Assembly (NCBI RefSeq): GCF_002157205.1
Contig: NZ_CP021358.1
Location: 3,162,001 to 3,226,000, forward strand
Source of the DNA: Kushneria marisflavi
Lineage (GTDB): Bacteria > Pseudomonadota > Gammaproteobacteria > Pseudomonadales > Halomonadaceae
Length of the DNA: 64,000 bases
Direction: 5' to 3'
Part shown: piece after piece, positions 37,129-46,103 of the stretch
Layout of the letters: each line of letters starts with the position of its first letter
Position numbering within the stretch: the stretch's first letter is position 1
Notes under the pieces: generated by a model
What the model was told of the DNA's origin: nothing
Database searches by the model: none
The model's input: the letters and a program-made list of their open reading frames with translations, nothing else
Program-made: the position numbers and the translations under genes

Positions 37129-37901
37129 TGAACACTCGACAGATGATGGTGGCGCTCTGGACCATCGTACGCAGCGAAATCCGCCGCTTCATGCGTATCT
37201 GGCCACAAACGCTGCTGCCACCTTCCATCACGATGACGATGTATTTCATTATCTTCGGCAACCTGATCGGTTCACGTATCGGCCAGATGGATGGCGTGGA
37301 TTACATGGACTACATCGTGCCCGGCCTGATCATGATGTCGGTCATCACCAACAGCTACTCTAACGTGGCCTCCTCGTTTTTTGGCAGCAAGTTTCAACGC
37401 AGTGTTGAAGAGATGATTATCTCGCCCATGCCCAACTGGCTGGTGCTGTCCGGCTTTGTGATCGGTGGCTCGGCACGCGGACTGGCAGTAGGCATTATCG
37501 TGACCGCGGTATCGCTCTTTTTTACTGATCTGCATATCCAGCATCCGATTTTGACCACGCTGGTTGTGATCATGACCGCGATTCTCTTTTCCATCGGCGG
37601 GTTCATCAATGCGCTACTGGGCAAGAAGTTCGATGACATCTCGATCGTGCCCATTTTCGTGCTGACACCGCTGACCTATCTGGGGGGCGTATTCTATTCG
37701 ATCCACACGTTGCCGCAGTTCTGGCAGAACGTTTCCCTGATCAATCCGATTCTGTATATGGTCAATACTTTCCGATACGGTATCCTTGGCGTTTCCGATA
37801 TCAATGTTGGCGCAGCTGTCGGGGCCATTGCGGTGTTTATCGTGATTTTCTTCTCCGCGGCCATGTGGCTGCTGCGCCGTGGCAAGGGGCTGCGTAGCTG
37901 A
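37128..37901 (+). CDS. yadH: ABC-2 type exporter permease (YadH-like)
   Basis: 257-residue inner-membrane permease with six predicted segments, matching E. coli YadH in length (256). Typical ABC-2 features are YFIIFGNLIGSRIG, MDYIVPGLIMMSVI, SFFGSKFQRSVEEMIISPMP, and TPLTYLGGVFYSIHTLPQFW near the end. It starts within the yadG stop and is followed two bases later by queF, so queF may be in the same transcript. Substrate unknown; relatives include drug, polysaccharide and teichoic acid exporters. Confidence 0.93.
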   Translation: MNTRQMMVALWTIVRSEIRRFMRIWPQTLLPPSITMTMYFIIFGNLIGSRIGQMDGVDYMDYIVPGLIMMSVITNSYSNVASSFFGSKFQRSVEEMIISPMPNWLVLSGFVIGGSARGLAVGIIVTAVSLFFTDLHIQHPILTTLVVIMTAILFSIGGFINALLGKKFDDISIVPIFVLTPLTYLGGVFYSIHTLPQFWQNVSLINPILYMVNTFRYGILGVSDINVGAAVGAIAVFIVIFFSAAMWLLRRGKGLRS

Positions 37902-37903
37902 TC

Positions 37904-38728
37904 ATGAGCGACGACCTGAAGGATGCGCCACTGGGACAGACCAGTGCCTACATCACCGAATACGACCCGACACTGCTGTATCCGATTGCACGCAGTGTCA
38001 ACCGGGCGTCGCTGGATCTGGACGAGGATGATCTTCCCTTTGAAGGGGAAGACGAATGGCAGGCCTTTGAGCTCTCCTGGCTGACGCCCACCGGCAAGCC
38101 GGTCGTGGCCATCGCGCGCTTTCGCGTGCCTGCCAGTTCGACACATCTGATCGAGTCCAAGTCCTGGAAGCTCTATCTCAACAGCTTTAACCAGACCCGG
38201 TTTGCCTCCTCTGTCGAGGTACGCCGAGTGCTCAGGCAGGACCTGTCACGCGTGGTGGATGCCGAGGTGGAGGTCACGCTGTTTGGCGTCGATGACATGG
38301 CACTTGCCCCGGGGCGCCTGCCCGGGATCTGTCTGGATGATCTCGACGTCGAAGTAGACACCTATCAGCCCGACCCCGAGCTGATCATCACTGACAATGA
38401 AATCATTGAAGAGACCGTGCACTCTCACCTGCTCAAGTCCAACTGCCCGGTCACGGGCCAGCCGGACTGGGGCAGCGTGCTGATTCGCTATCGCGGCCCG
38501 GCGCTGGATCATCATGCGCTGCTGGCCTATATCATCTCCTTTCGCGAGCATCAGGAATTTCACGAGCACTGCGTCGAGCGCATGTTCATGGATATTCTGC
38601 GTGAGGCTGAACCGGATCAGCTGCTGGTCATGGCACGCTATGTGCGTCGAGGCGGACTGGATATCAGTCCATGGCGCGCCATGCCTGGCGAGACACCGAT
38701 CAAGACACTGCGCCTGATGCGCCAGTAG
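37904..38728 (+). CDS. queF: NADPH-dependent preQ0 reductase QueF (long type)
   Basis: Reduces 7-cyano-7-deazaguanine (preQ0) to preQ1 for queuosine in tRNA. The 274 residues match the long, two-tunnel-fold form of proteobacteria (E. coli 282). The family motif FELSWLTPTGKP and the NADPH-binding stretch ESKSWKLYLNSFNQTRF occur in the first half. The catalytic cysteine lies in LLKSNCPVTGQPDWGS, and the substrate-binding HHALLAYIISFREHQEFHE follows. It begins two bases after yadH and may be co-transcribed with the exporter. Confidence 0.96.
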   Translation: MSDDLKDAPLGQTSAYITEYDPTLLYPIARSVNRASLDLDEDDLPFEGEDEWQAFELSWLTPTGKPVVAIARFRVPASSTHLIESKSWKLYLNSFNQTRFASSVEVRRVLRQDLSRVVDAEVEVTLFGVDDMALAPGRLPGICLDDLDVEVDTYQPDPELIITDNEIIEETVHSHLLKSNCPVTGQPDWGSVLIRYRGPALDHHALLAYIISFREHQEFHEHCVERMFMDILREAEPDQLLVMARYVRRGGLDISPWRAMPGETPIKTLRLMRQ

Positions 38729-38742
38729 GGGAGATAAGCAGT

Positions 38743-39303
38743 ATGGATGCCATGGCACTGTTGCTGGATCGCCAGTCACACGGCGGGCTCGAAGCCCCTG
38801 CGCCCACCGCCGAGCAAATGGAGCTCATCTATCGTGCCGCTTTGCGAGCACCGGATCATGGTGAGCTACGCCCCTGGCGCTTTATCGAGTACAGCGGCGC
38901 CGGTCGTGAGACGCTTGGTTCAATGTTTGCTCGCGCCGAACAGGAAGACAATCCAGAGGTCAGCGACAGGACACTTGAAAAGGCGCGTGCCAAGCCGCTG
39001 CGCGCGCCTGTCGTGATTGCCGTCGTCGCCTCGGTGACGCCCAACCATAAGGTGCCGCGCATCGAGCAGATCATCTCGGCGGGCTGTGCCGCCCATGCCA
39101 TGCTTTATGCTGCGCATGCTCAGGGGCTGGGGGCCATGTGGCGAACCGGCGGTTTTGCTCACCATCAAGGCGTTCGTCGGGCGATGGGGCTTGAGCCTCA
39201 TGATGAGCTCGTGGGCTTTCTCTATCTGGGACATTGCGCTCAGGGAGACCGGACGCCAAAACCGCTCGATCCCCGCGACTTTGTCGAGCGTATTGATGGC
39301 TGA
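38743..39303 (+). CDS. Nitroreductase-family protein (YdjA-like)
   Basis: FMN-dependent oxidoreductase of the small nitroreductase group. The ATG at 38743, with a GGGGAG site upstream, gives 186 residues, close to E. coli YdjA (183). Visible motifs are AALRAPDHGELRPWRFI, APVVIAVVASVTPNHKVP, EQIISAGCAAHAMLYAAHAQGLGAMWRTG shown in part as GLGAMWRTGGFAHH, and the C-terminal GFLYLGHC. It starts 14 bases after queF and is likely in the same operon. The physiological substrate is unknown. Confidence 0.92.
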   Translation: MDAMALLLDRQSHGGLEAPAPTAEQMELIYRAALRAPDHGELRPWRFIEYSGAGRETLGSMFARAEQEDNPEVSDRTLEKARAKPLRAPVVIAVVASVTPNHKVPRIEQIISAGCAAHAMLYAAHAQGLGAMWRTGGFAHHQGVRRAMGLEPHDELVGFLYLGHCAQGDRTPKPLDPRDFVERIDG

Positions 39304-39376
39304 GACTTGCAATTGTTGGGCCATCATGTCAGGATGTGCGCCGTTCTCGCAGACAAGTCTGCGCGGATGACAATGC

Positions 39377-39464
39377 GGAGAGGTGTCCGAGTGGTCGAAG
39401 GAGCACGCCTGGAAAGTGTGTAAGCCGCAAGGCTTCGAGGGTTCGAATCCCTCCCTCTCCGCCA
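39377..39464 (+). tRNA. tRNA-Ser (GGA)
   Basis: 88 bases with a long variable arm (TGTGTAAGCCGCAAGGCTTC region) and encoded CCA. The acceptor stem is GGAGAGG/CCTCTCC; the anticodon loop CTGGAAA has GGA; the T-loop is GTTCGAATC. It has its own terminator and lies at the edge of an AT-richer patch. Confidence 0.97.
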
Positions 39465-39477
39465 CGTATTCAGAATC

Positions 39478-39502
39478 AGCCGGCTTTTGTAGCCGGCTTT
39501 TT
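39478..39502 (+). terminator. Rho-independent terminator of tRNA-Ser
   Basis: GCCGGCT/AGCCGGC arms form a 7-bp stem with a TTTGT loop, extended by an A-T pair, then a run of T residues. It begins 14 bases after the tRNA. Confidence 0.92.
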
Positions 39503-40130
39503 CATGTCTAAAAAAACGCTATTCAGGTAACAAGTGCTGTCTGGCTCGTGCGGAAGGAGGGGGCGCCCGCGACGTCAGGCTGCCGATGCCATCACTTCAG
39601 AACATCAAGGGGAATCGACTTATGCCTGATTTCCCCTTTTCGTGTCTCTACTCAATGCACGGTGGATGGATGCTCCAGGCTTTTATCATCGACGTCTGAC
39701 GCTAAACACCGGGCTGGTGCAGACATTGCTGGACACGAGGCCAAACAGTTCAGCATCCGTGCCTTATGCATACAGAAGATGTCTACCTGGGATGATCGAA
39801 GCGTAAGGTTTTGTATATAATTGACCTGTATCAAAAAAATCTAAAAAAGGTGTTTAATACTGTATTTGGGTAGGATGCCTGGATGGTCACGGTAAAGCCT
39901 TCCGCACACGGATGTGCCCGCTTATATCGAAATTTACGGCTCGCACCGGCGGGGCGGGAGATATGAAAAAGAGGCCGGCTGCGAGGGTGCGTCACCGGCC
40001 TGAAATCTCGTTGTGGCTATTTGCCAGGCAACGTTGCTGCATTGTTACATATATTGTGTCTTTGAGTAACTAAATTTTAGTTAACAATGACTGTCATGTT
40101 CAATCAACAGTCACGTTAACCATTCACCCC
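39503..40130. other. Gene-free, AT-rich interval after tRNA-Ser
   Basis: No supportable gene was found in about 630 bp. Two possible short frames (39548-39820 plus and 39652-39834 minus) lack ribosome sites and have unlikely composition. A hairpin AAGGGGAATC/GATTTCCCCTT followed by TT (39607-39640) resembles a terminator of a lost or very short plus-strand transcript. Around 39820-39870 the DNA is notably AT-rich (TCAAAAAAATCTAAAAAAGG). It may be remnant or regulatory DNA of a transferred segment. Confidence 0.5.
39966..40001 (-). terminator. Terminator of the acyltransferase gene
   Basis: On the minus strand AGGCCGG and CCGGCCT form a 7-bp stem with a 16-base loop, followed by CTTTTTC. It lies 130 bases after the stop of the acyltransferase. 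Confidence 0.7.
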
Positions 40131-41402
40131 TCAGGCATGTCCGTGAGACATGTTCGTGTTACTGCGCTTTTGTCTGTTCAGGAGTCGATTCTGAATCGCG
40201 GTACGCATCCGGTTAACCAATTGCTCCTGGAACAATACGCAGACCACCACAACGCCTGCCAGAAAAAACGGATACATCCAGAGTTCCCGTGTTTGCTCGC
40301 CAGCCAGATTCAATAGTGACGATATGGAAACCGGTGCCTGCGTGGTGAGCATCTCGATGGTACCCAGTATCAGCTTCTCAAGTTTCGAAGAAATCATGTT
40401 GAGCGGTGTGTGCAGTGCGAAGATGGACAGCGATGCCACACCAAGGCGTGCTGCGAGTCTGGCCTGAGACGTATTGCTATCGGGCTGGAACCAGGCACAC
40501 ATCAGTACCAGCAACAGTTGAGAGGGCAGCAAAATCCCATTATGCAGCAGGTAATACCAGCTGCCCCTGACTTCGGCATGAATCCAAGCACTGAAGGCAA
40601 AACATCCCAGAATAAAAGCGATACAGATCATTGTGCCACGCGCACTGAACATCGCCGACAATAGCAGCCTATGGCGCAGATAAACCTGATGAAGCACCAC
40701 GCCGGCGAGAAACTCGGGCAGTCGAAAAAGTGGGTTACGGTGCATGAGGCCATGGGCTACCACGTTGTCATTGGTGCCGGTCAGAAACATGTATAGCGCC
40801 GGTATGGCGTAGATAAGGCCAATGGCAACAAGTGCCAGCAGGGGGCGGTGAATCCGTGCCAGCGCCGGGCCAATAAAGGGAAATACCAGATAAAAGAAGA
40901 GCAGGGCCGACAACGACCAGGTGGCAAAGTTGAAGGTGGTATAGAACGGGCTCCATGCATGCAGAAGACTGACATGCAGCAGAAGATTGCTCATGAAGCC
41001 GCTGACGCCCAGCATATGTGAGGCCATGCTGTCGCCCGCTGCCCAGTCGTTGGTGTTGGGGGTCACCGCGATTTGTGTGATGCCGCCTGCATTGATGATG
41101 ACCAGCGGCAGCACAATGATCAGTGCCATGATATGAATGGGATAAAGCGAGGCAAAGCGTTTGATCCAGAAACGTTTGTAATCAAGATGGCGCCCCTGGT
41201 CCCTGCCGATATAGACGTGGGCCAGCAGAAATCCAGACAGCACAAAGAAGGTGCTGGTCGAATAGAAGCCGAGACTCATGCTGCTGTATATCCATTGTAC
41301 CGCTCGGATATCGCCATACTCCTTGAGGGTATGGAAAAGCACCAGGTAAATCGCCAGTGCGAAGCGCAGCCAGTCCAGAGCAACAAACTTTTCCCGGTGC
41401 AT
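40131..41402 (-). CDS. Membrane acyltransferase, acyltransferase-3 family
   Basis: 423-residue inner-membrane enzyme of the Acyl_transf_3 family (OafA/NodX/OpgC type), which acylates polysaccharides, lipids or peptides. It starts MHREKFVALDWLRFALAIYL with the family RxxR-like start replaced by LDWLRF, and continues LVLFHTLKEYG with the catalytic-type histidine; STSTFFVLSGFLLAHVYIG is the second signature. About ten hydrophobic segments follow and the C-terminal tail is basic (NRLLNRQKRSNTN). Codon use is visibly more AT-rich than in neighbouring genes and there are no sugar-synthesis genes nearby. The most likely role is decoration of a surface glycan or osmoregulated glucan, but the acceptor is unknown. 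Confidence 0.85.
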   Translation of the reverse strand: MHREKFVALDWLRFALAIYLVLFHTLKEYGDIRAVQWIYSSMSLGFYSTSTFFVLSGFLLAHVYIGRDQGRHLDYKRFWIKRFASLYPIHIMALIIVLPLVIINAGGITQIAVTPNTNDWAAGDSMASHMLGVSGFMSNLLLHVSLLHAWSPFYTTFNFATWSLSALLFFYLVFPFIGPALARIHRPLLALVAIGLIYAIPALYMFLTGTNDNVVAHGLMHRNPLFRLPEFLAGVVLHQVYLRHRLLLSAMFSARGTMICIAFILGCFAFSAWIHAEVRGSWYYLLHNGILLPSQLLLVLMCAWFQPDSNTSQARLAARLGVASLSIFALHTPLNMISSKLEKLILGTIEMLTTQAPVSISSLLNLAGEQTRELWMYPFFLAGVVVVCVLFQEQLVNRMRTAIQNRLLNRQKRSNTNMSHGHA

Positions 41403-41758
41403 GGAATGAACACTCCCTGTTGGGCTTGTGATGACGGGTATGTCAGCTAATTGTTACTTAATGATTCATTGGGTCATCATTAGTAATCTTGAGGGGTTCA
41501 AGGTACTGGATAGCCTGCGCTATATGAATGCCCGCTCTGTGCCATGTTGACCGCCGTCGCCGCCGCCTTAAGGCTCGTATAAAAGCCCGGACACATCGGC
41601 ATAAAAGATTGGACTGTTATAGTTTTAAGCTATCAAAACCTTGCGGATGCGAGCCGAGGTCAAGAGGCAGGAAATACACACCTTTGTTAAACTTCACTTC
41701 ACGATACTGACGTTGTCGGGCCTGGCGGCCTGACGGGCAACGAGACGGGAGCGCGATT
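41403..41758. other. Divergent promoter region, acyltransferase/gnd
   Basis: No gene in 356 bp. The region is AT-rich and includes TATAGT (41618-41623), a possible -10 for gnd, and an inverted repeat GTTTT/AAAAC around AAGCTATC (41622-41639). Nothing else is recognisable. Confidence 0.45.
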
Positions 41759-42754
41759 GTGAAACTAGGAATTGTTGGTCTTGGCAGAATGGGCGGCAAT
41801 ATTACGCGCCGCCTGATGGACGCCGGTCACGAATGCGTTGTGTTCGATACCAGTGATGAGGCAAGAGACGCGCTTCAAAAGGACGGTGCTGATAGCGCTG
41901 ACTCCCTGAAGGCTCTGGTGGACAAGCTGCCTGCCCCACGCAACATATGGCTGATGCTGCCCGCGGGCGAGATCACCGAATCCACCATCAGCAAGCTCTC
42001 GGAGTTGCTTGAACCGGGGGACACGCTGATCGAAGGTGGCAATGCCTTCTTCAAGGATGATGTCCGTCGCGCTCGAGAGCTTGGTGAAAAGGATCTCCAT
42101 TACGTTGATGTCGGGGTATCCGGCGGTGTATGGGGGCGTGAGCGTGGCTATTGCCTGATGATTGGTGGCGAAAAGGACATCGTGGAACGTCTGGATCCTA
42201 TCCTGAAGACCCTGGCACCGGGGCCCGGCGATATTGAAAAAACGCCCGGTCGTGAAGGTGAGCGCTTTGATGGTCGCGCCGAGCAGGGCTATCTGCACTG
42301 TGGTCCGGTCGGCTCCGGTCACTTCGTCAAGATGGTTCATAACGGCATTGAATACGGCATGATGCAGGCCTATGCCGAAGGCTTTGACATTCTCAAGAAT
42401 CGCAATCTTGAAACGCTGCCCGAAGGCGAGCGTTACGATCTTGATCTTGCAGACATCTCCGAGCTCTGGCGACGAGGTAGTGTTATCTCATCATGGCTTT
42501 TGGATCTCACCTCGATTGCCCTGTCTGAAGACCATGACCTTTCCCAGTACAGCGGCCATGTCAACGACTCCGGCGAAGGCCGCTGGACCATTGAGGCAGC
42601 CATTGAGGAAGCTGTACCGGCGAATGTTCTGACCAGCGCACTCTTTACGCGCTTTCGCTCACGCAGCGATAATACCTACGGCGAAAAATTGCTGTCTGCC
42701 ATGCGCCAGCAGTTCGGCGGTCACAAGGAAACATCCGTACCTTCTGCCGACTAA
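41759..42754 (+). CDS. gnd: 6-phosphogluconate dehydrogenase, short NAD-type (GntZ/YqeC-like)
   Basis: Oxidative decarboxylation of 6-phosphogluconate to ribulose 5-phosphate. At 331 residues it belongs to the short class (GntZ/YqeC), often NAD-linked, rather than the 470-residue NADP enzyme. The Rossmann motif is [20 protein letters not shown]; after beta-2 FDTSDEARD has an acidic residue favouring NAD. The catalytic region [20 protein letters not shown] and [20 protein letters not shown] include the catalytic lysine. GTG start at 41759 with GGGAG upstream. It has its own terminator; no other pentose phosphate gene is nearby. Confidence 0.92.
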   Translation: MKLGIVGLGRMGGNITRRLMDAGHECVVFDTSDEARDALQKDGADSADSLKALVDKLPAPRNIWLMLPAGEITESTISKLSELLEPGDTLIEGGNAFFKDDVRRARELGEKDLHYVDVGVSGGVWGRERGYCLMIGGEKDIVERLDPILKTLAPGPGDIEKTPGREGERFDGRAEQGYLHCGPVGSGHFVKMVHNGIEYGMMQAYAEGFDILKNRNLETLPEGERYDLDLADISELWRRGSVISSWLLDLTSIALSEDHDLSQYSGHVNDSGEGRWTIEAAIEEAVPANVLTSALFTRFRSRSDNTYGEKLLSAMRQQFGGHKETSVPSAD

Positions 42755-42776
42755 ACCTGTATGGCAGGTGATGAAC

Positions 42777-42808
42777 AGGGGCCGCTTTTGCGGCCCCTTT
42801 CTCTTTTT
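42777..42808 (+). terminator. Rho-independent terminator of gnd
   Basis: AGGGGCCGC and GCGGCCCCT form a 9-bp stem around TTTT, followed by TTCTCTTTTT. It begins 23 bases after the gnd stop. Confidence 0.9.
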
Positions 42809-42852
42809 GCTGAAAAAGTGCACACCAACTCTTGTAGAGATACGTAAAGCAA

Positions 42853-44034
42853 ATGAATCACTGGGATGTGGTGGTCATCGGGGCCGGTGCCGCCGGCATG
42901 ATGTGCGCTCTTCAGGCCGGCTATCGTGGCAGGCGAGTGCTGCTGCTTGATCACGTCAAACGCCCCGGGAAGAAAATCCTGATGTCGGGCGGTGGACGAT
43001 GCAATTTCACCAATATGGCGACGGCGCCGGGCCATTTTTTCTCGCGCAATCCACATTTCACCATTTCTGCCCTGAAGCGATACACGCCGAGCGATTTTGT
43101 CGAAATGGTTGAGCGTCACGGCATCGAGCCCATTGAGAAGGCGCCGGGCCAGCTCTTTTGTGCCGATTCCAGCCAGCCGATTGTCGATATGCTCCTGACT
43201 GAATGTCAGTGGGCCGGCGTAGAGCTCAGGCTATCGACGTCAATCGAGCATGTTGATGTTAAAGAGGAGGGAGTGGCGTTATCCACCTCGACCGGGCAGG
43301 TGCTGGCGGACAAGCTGGTGGTTGCAACCGGTGGTCTCTCCATTCCGACGCTTGGCGCAACCGGGTTTGCTTATGATGTTGCTCGCCAGTACGGGCTGGA
43401 TATCATTACGCCGAGACCGGCACTGGTGCCCCTGACGCTGGATATGCCCTGGAAGGAACGGATGGCAGCGCTATCAGGGGTATCCACACCGACGGTTGTT
43501 CAATGCAGGGACGGGCACTATCGCGACGCGACGTTATTGACGCATCGTGGGCTCTCGGGTCCAGCCATTCTGCAGGCATCGAGCCATTGGCAGGGAGGCG
43601 ATGAGGTTCATATCAACTGGCTGCCCGAGGTGGATGATCTCTTCGCTACACTCAAGGGGGTACGCCAGGATGCTCCCAAAAGAACACTGGGTGGCTGGCT
43701 GGGAGAACATCTGCCGAAAAGACTGGCGCAGGCGATGGAGGAGTGGCTGGGGCTATCCGGCATTATGGCGGACTACAGCAATCAAAAGCTTGAAGCGTTG
43801 GCCGCCCGGATTACTGACTTCACGATCAAGCCGGCTGGAACAGAAGGGTGGCGCACGGCAGAAGTCACCATCGGTGGCATTGATACCCGGGCCATTTCAT
43901 CAAAAAGCTTTGCGGTTCAGGAGAACCCCAGGTTGCACTTTATCGGCGAAGCTCTTGATGTAACAGGTCAACTGGGCGGGTTCAACTTTCAATGGGCCTG
44001 GGCTTCGGGTTATGCCTGTGCGCAGGCACTTTGA
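42853..44034 (+). CDS. FAD-dependent oxidoreductase (YhiN/HI0933 family)
   Basis: 393-residue flavoprotein. The N-terminal dinucleotide fold has DVVVIGAGAAGMMCALQAG, then the family signature KKILMSGGGRCNFTNM. LVVATGGLSIPTLGATG is the second FAD motif, and near the end TAEVTIGGIDTRAIS and LHFIGEALDVTGQLGGFNFQWAWASG close the FAD site (given here as IGEALDVTGQLGGFN). Members are conserved but their substrate is not known. It is transcribed behind the gnd terminator with a 98-bp gap and converges with the yqj operon. Confidence 0.9.
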   Translation: MNHWDVVVIGAGAAGMMCALQAGYRGRRVLLLDHVKRPGKKILMSGGGRCNFTNMATAPGHFFSRNPHFTISALKRYTPSDFVEMVERHGIEPIEKAPGQLFCADSSQPIVDMLLTECQWAGVELRLSTSIEHVDVKEEGVALSTSTGQVLADKLVVATGGLSIPTLGATGFAYDVARQYGLDIITPRPALVPLTLDMPWKERMAALSGVSTPTVVQCRDGHYRDATLLTHRGLSGPAILQASSHWQGGDEVHINWLPEVDDLFATLKGVRQDAPKRTLGGWLGEHLPKRLAQAMEEWLGLSGIMADYSNQKLEALAARITDFTIKPAGTEGWRTAEVTIGGIDTRAISSKSFAVQENPRLHFIGEALDVTGQLGGFNFQWAWASGYACAQAL

Positions 44035-44071
44035 GGCCTGCGCTCAGGAAAACACTGGTCCACGGTCATGT

Positions 44072-44353
44072 CTAGCGGCCGATCATCTTTTTGGCACGGC
44101 GCGCCATTGTATAAATAACAACGGAGCGCTTGAACAATTTACCAACTCGCCCCTTGTTGCGTGACAGCATGGTCACTAAAAGGCCCGATCCCAGTAGAAT
44201 CGGTCCCTTGTAGTGAACGATTTGCCGCCAGGCATGATCGATAGGGGCAGTGGCTTCATTCCAGTCCCGCACGGCACTCGTGATCTGAAGACGCTCCTGC
44301 ATGATGCGCTGTTCGAAGCGATGACGCCGAGCAGCCAGTTCATCTTTCTTCAT
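44072..44353 (-). CDS. yqjK: YqjK-like protein
   Basis: 93 residues from the ATG at 44353 (GGGAG upstream). The N-terminal half is charged and helical (RRHRFEQRIMQERLQI), followed by one hydrophobic segment (GPILLGSGLLVTML) and a basic tail (KRSVVIYTMARRAKKMIG). This fits the YqjK-like family found with YqjD and YqjE. It overlaps the yqjE end by 14 bases and is last in the operon. Function unknown. Confidence 0.82.
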   Translation of the reverse strand: MKKDELAARRHRFEQRIMQERLQITSAVRDWNEATAPIDHAWRQIVHYKGPILLGSGLLVTMLSRNKGRVGKLFKRSVVIYTMARRAKKMIGR

Positions 44354-44765
44354 GCCGTTCTCCCACACGTGTGTGGTCGATGCGTGTTTGATCCAGCAAT
44401 TCCTTGTCTTCGCTAAAGCGCGCCAGCGTTGAGCGTAAAAGGCTCGGCTCGCGTGAGATGGATCTCACACGTAAAGCCACCAGCAGTCCCGACAGAATTA
44501 ACACGCCAGCAGCAATACCGATCGCCAGCAATCGATGGTCCTGCCAGAAGGCCACAATGATCAAGAGCATCAGCATGCCGATGCCAAAGGCGAACAACAT
44601 CAGCGCGATGCCGGAAAGCAACAGCAGCGAAAAGAGCCTTGCGCGTTCTTCCTGAAGCTCGATAACAGCGAGACGCAAGCGCGTCTCGCCGGTATCCAGA
44701 AGATTTCGTAGAAGACGCCGCGCGGCCAGGATAACGCGTTCGGCAGGGCCGCTACCGGAAGACAT
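44340..44765 (-). CDS. yqjE: YqjE-like inner-membrane protein (phage holin superfamily fold)
   Basis: 141 residues with a cytoplasmic amphipathic N-terminus (RLLRNLLDTGETRLRLAVIE), two adjacent hydrophobic segments (LLLLSGIALMLFAFGIGMLM and LLAIGIAAGVLILSGLLVAL) and a charged C-terminus. The family is labelled phage holin family in databases but is chromosomal and not linked to prophage genes here. Its start overlaps the yqjD stop by one base. In E. coli yqjD-yqjE-yqjK are RpoS-regulated; the same order here suggests the same envelope role in stationary phase. Confidence 0.87.
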   Translation of the reverse strand: MSSGSGPAERVILAARRLLRNLLDTGETRLRLAVIELQEERARLFSLLLLSGIALMLFAFGIGMLMLLIIVAFWQDHRLLAIGIAAGVLILSGLLVALRVRSISREPSLLRSTLARFSEDKELLDQTRIDHTRVGERHEER

Positions 44766-45091
44766 CAGCTGCGACCGAGGATCAGGCCTACCACGACACC
44801 CAGCGCCGCACCGTAGCCGACACTTTTCCAGGGATTGCTGCGCACGTATTGATCAGCACATTCCATGCTGTCCTGTGCCTGATGACGAACACGCTCACCG
44901 CTGGCTGACAGACGCTGACGGGTTTCTACAAGCTTGGCTTCTGCGCGTTCACGAAGACGAGCCACGTTTTCACGGGAGTCGTCGGCAGTCGCATGCATCA
45001 ACTCCTCGATCGTGCTGGAGAGCTGACGCAGATCCTCGCGCAGCTGCTCCTGGCTTTCGTGTTCATTACCCCTGATAGGCTTCATGGCCAT
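44765..45091 (-). CDS. yqjD: YqjD/ElaB/DUF883-family membrane-anchored ribosome-binding protein
   Basis: 108 residues from the ATG at 45091, preceded by GGAGGGA. A long amphipathic helix (REDLRQLSSTIEELMHATAD, RLRERAEAKLVETRQRLSAS) is followed by DQYVRSNPWKSVGYGAALG, the family glycine-rich C-terminal membrane segment GVVVGLILGRS. E. coli YqjD binds 70S/100S ribosomes at the membrane in stationary phase. An rmf gene elsewhere in the window offers a related process, but no direct link is seen. First gene of the three-gene operon. Confidence 0.9.
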   Translation of the reverse strand: MAMKPIRGNEHESQEQLREDLRQLSSTIEELMHATADDSRENVARLRERAEAKLVETRQRLSASGERVRHQAQDSMECADQYVRSNPWKSVGYGAALGVVVGLILGRS

Positions 45092-45185
45092 GCGATGTCC
45101 CTCCGTTGACAATAAAATTGCATACTCATCATAGCAGCATGGCCGAAGGCATCAATGTAAAGAGATCATGCGTTCCGCAAGAGAC

Positions 45186-46103
45186 CTAAATGGTATCCGG
45201 AATCCCCAGAAATGACGTGTTCAGCGAAAAGCCGAGGCCGATACGGCGAGTGTAGTGATCATAATCGATCAGGCTTTCCCCGTAGCCCTCGTAGTACTGT
45301 ACAAAACCGCGGATCTTGCCGTGCAGCGGGAAGGAATAATCAATCTGATTGCCGAAATTGCCCTTGCCCGGATTGCCACGTGCAAGCCAGGTAATCTCGT
45401 GCTGGTTGCTGAAGAGATATCCTGTCGTGATATCGGCATAGCCCACGTAATTTTCGATATCCGGGTTGTCATCGTCCTTTTCGGATTCAGGGATACGCCA
45501 GAAGGGCGCCACAGAGACGGTCCAGTTGCCCTTTTGCCAGATACTGTCGAGATAAATGCGATTCCAGCTGCGTGACAGCGGATCGGAGCGACCATTGGAC
45601 TGATGCACCAGGCCCACGCGATTGGCCGTGTTGGTCCAGCCCCCGAGAACGGTACTGTTATCGAAACTCATGAACAGTTCCGGCTCATAATTGGTCTCGC
45701 GAAATGGCGAAGAAGCGTCACTGTTGTAGGCCTGCCACCAGGAGCGCTGGGTATAGGCAAAGTACAGATCGCCATTGTCGCCAAACACGTCATCGATCAG
45801 CCCGACCTTGACGCTGAACTGAAACTTGACTTCGCCGTGATCGATCTCACCATTTTCATCGATTTCTCTGAAATCGCTGGCGTTGGGGCGGGTGTTGTAG
45901 GTGTAGGGCATTAGATAATTGCGCTTGTATACGGTAATGGCTACCGGGTTAAGCGTCGCCTGCCGCTCAAGTGCTTCCCTGTCACGATCCCGTTGCATGG
46001 CGAGGGTATCGGTATCGTTTTCCGCGGCACCGGCCAGCGTGCTGCCTGTCATGAGACCCAGTAGAAGGGACTTCACTACCAGACGTTGAATACGATGAGT
46101 CAT
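45186..46103 (-). CDS. pldA: Outer-membrane phospholipase A (OMPLA)
   Basis: Outer-membrane beta-barrel phospholipase A1 that removes phospholipid from the outer leaflet. 305 residues with signal peptide ending near TLAGAAE. The active site is exact: VGLVHQSNGRSDPLSRSWNR holds the catalytic His, Ser two positions on, and Asn twelve after the Ser, as in E. coli H142/S144/N156. Supporting barrel motifs are NYLMPYTYN, FAYTQRSWWQ and YFQPELF-like NYEPELFMSF. It diverges from mscK with a 210-bp gap and precedes the yqj operon by about 95 bp on the same strand. Confidence 0.95.
   Translation of the reverse strand: MTHRIQRLVVKSLLLGLMTGSTLAGAAENDTDTLAMQRDRDREALERQATLNPVAITVYKRNYLMPYTYNTRPNASDFREIDENGEIDHGEVKFQFSVKVGLIDDVFGDNGDLYFAYTQRSWWQAYNSDASSPFRETNYEPELFMSFDNSTVLGGWTNTANRVGLVHQSNGRSDPLSRSWNRIYLDSIWQKGNWTVSVAPFWRIPESEKDDDNPDIENYVGYADITTGYLFSNQHEITWLARGNPGKGNFGNQIDYSFPLHGKIRGFVQYYEGYGESLIDYDHYTRRIGLGFSLNTSFLGIPDTI

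Noticed and set aside
39548..39820. 90-residue frame in the gap after tRNA-Ser
   Set aside because: GTG start without ribosome site, Cys/Ser/Arg-rich random-like composition and no similarity; left as gene-free.
44340..44765. Holin label suggesting a prophage remnant
   Set aside because: The gene sits in the conserved yqjD-yqjE-yqjK order and there are no lysis, capsid or integrase genes around it.
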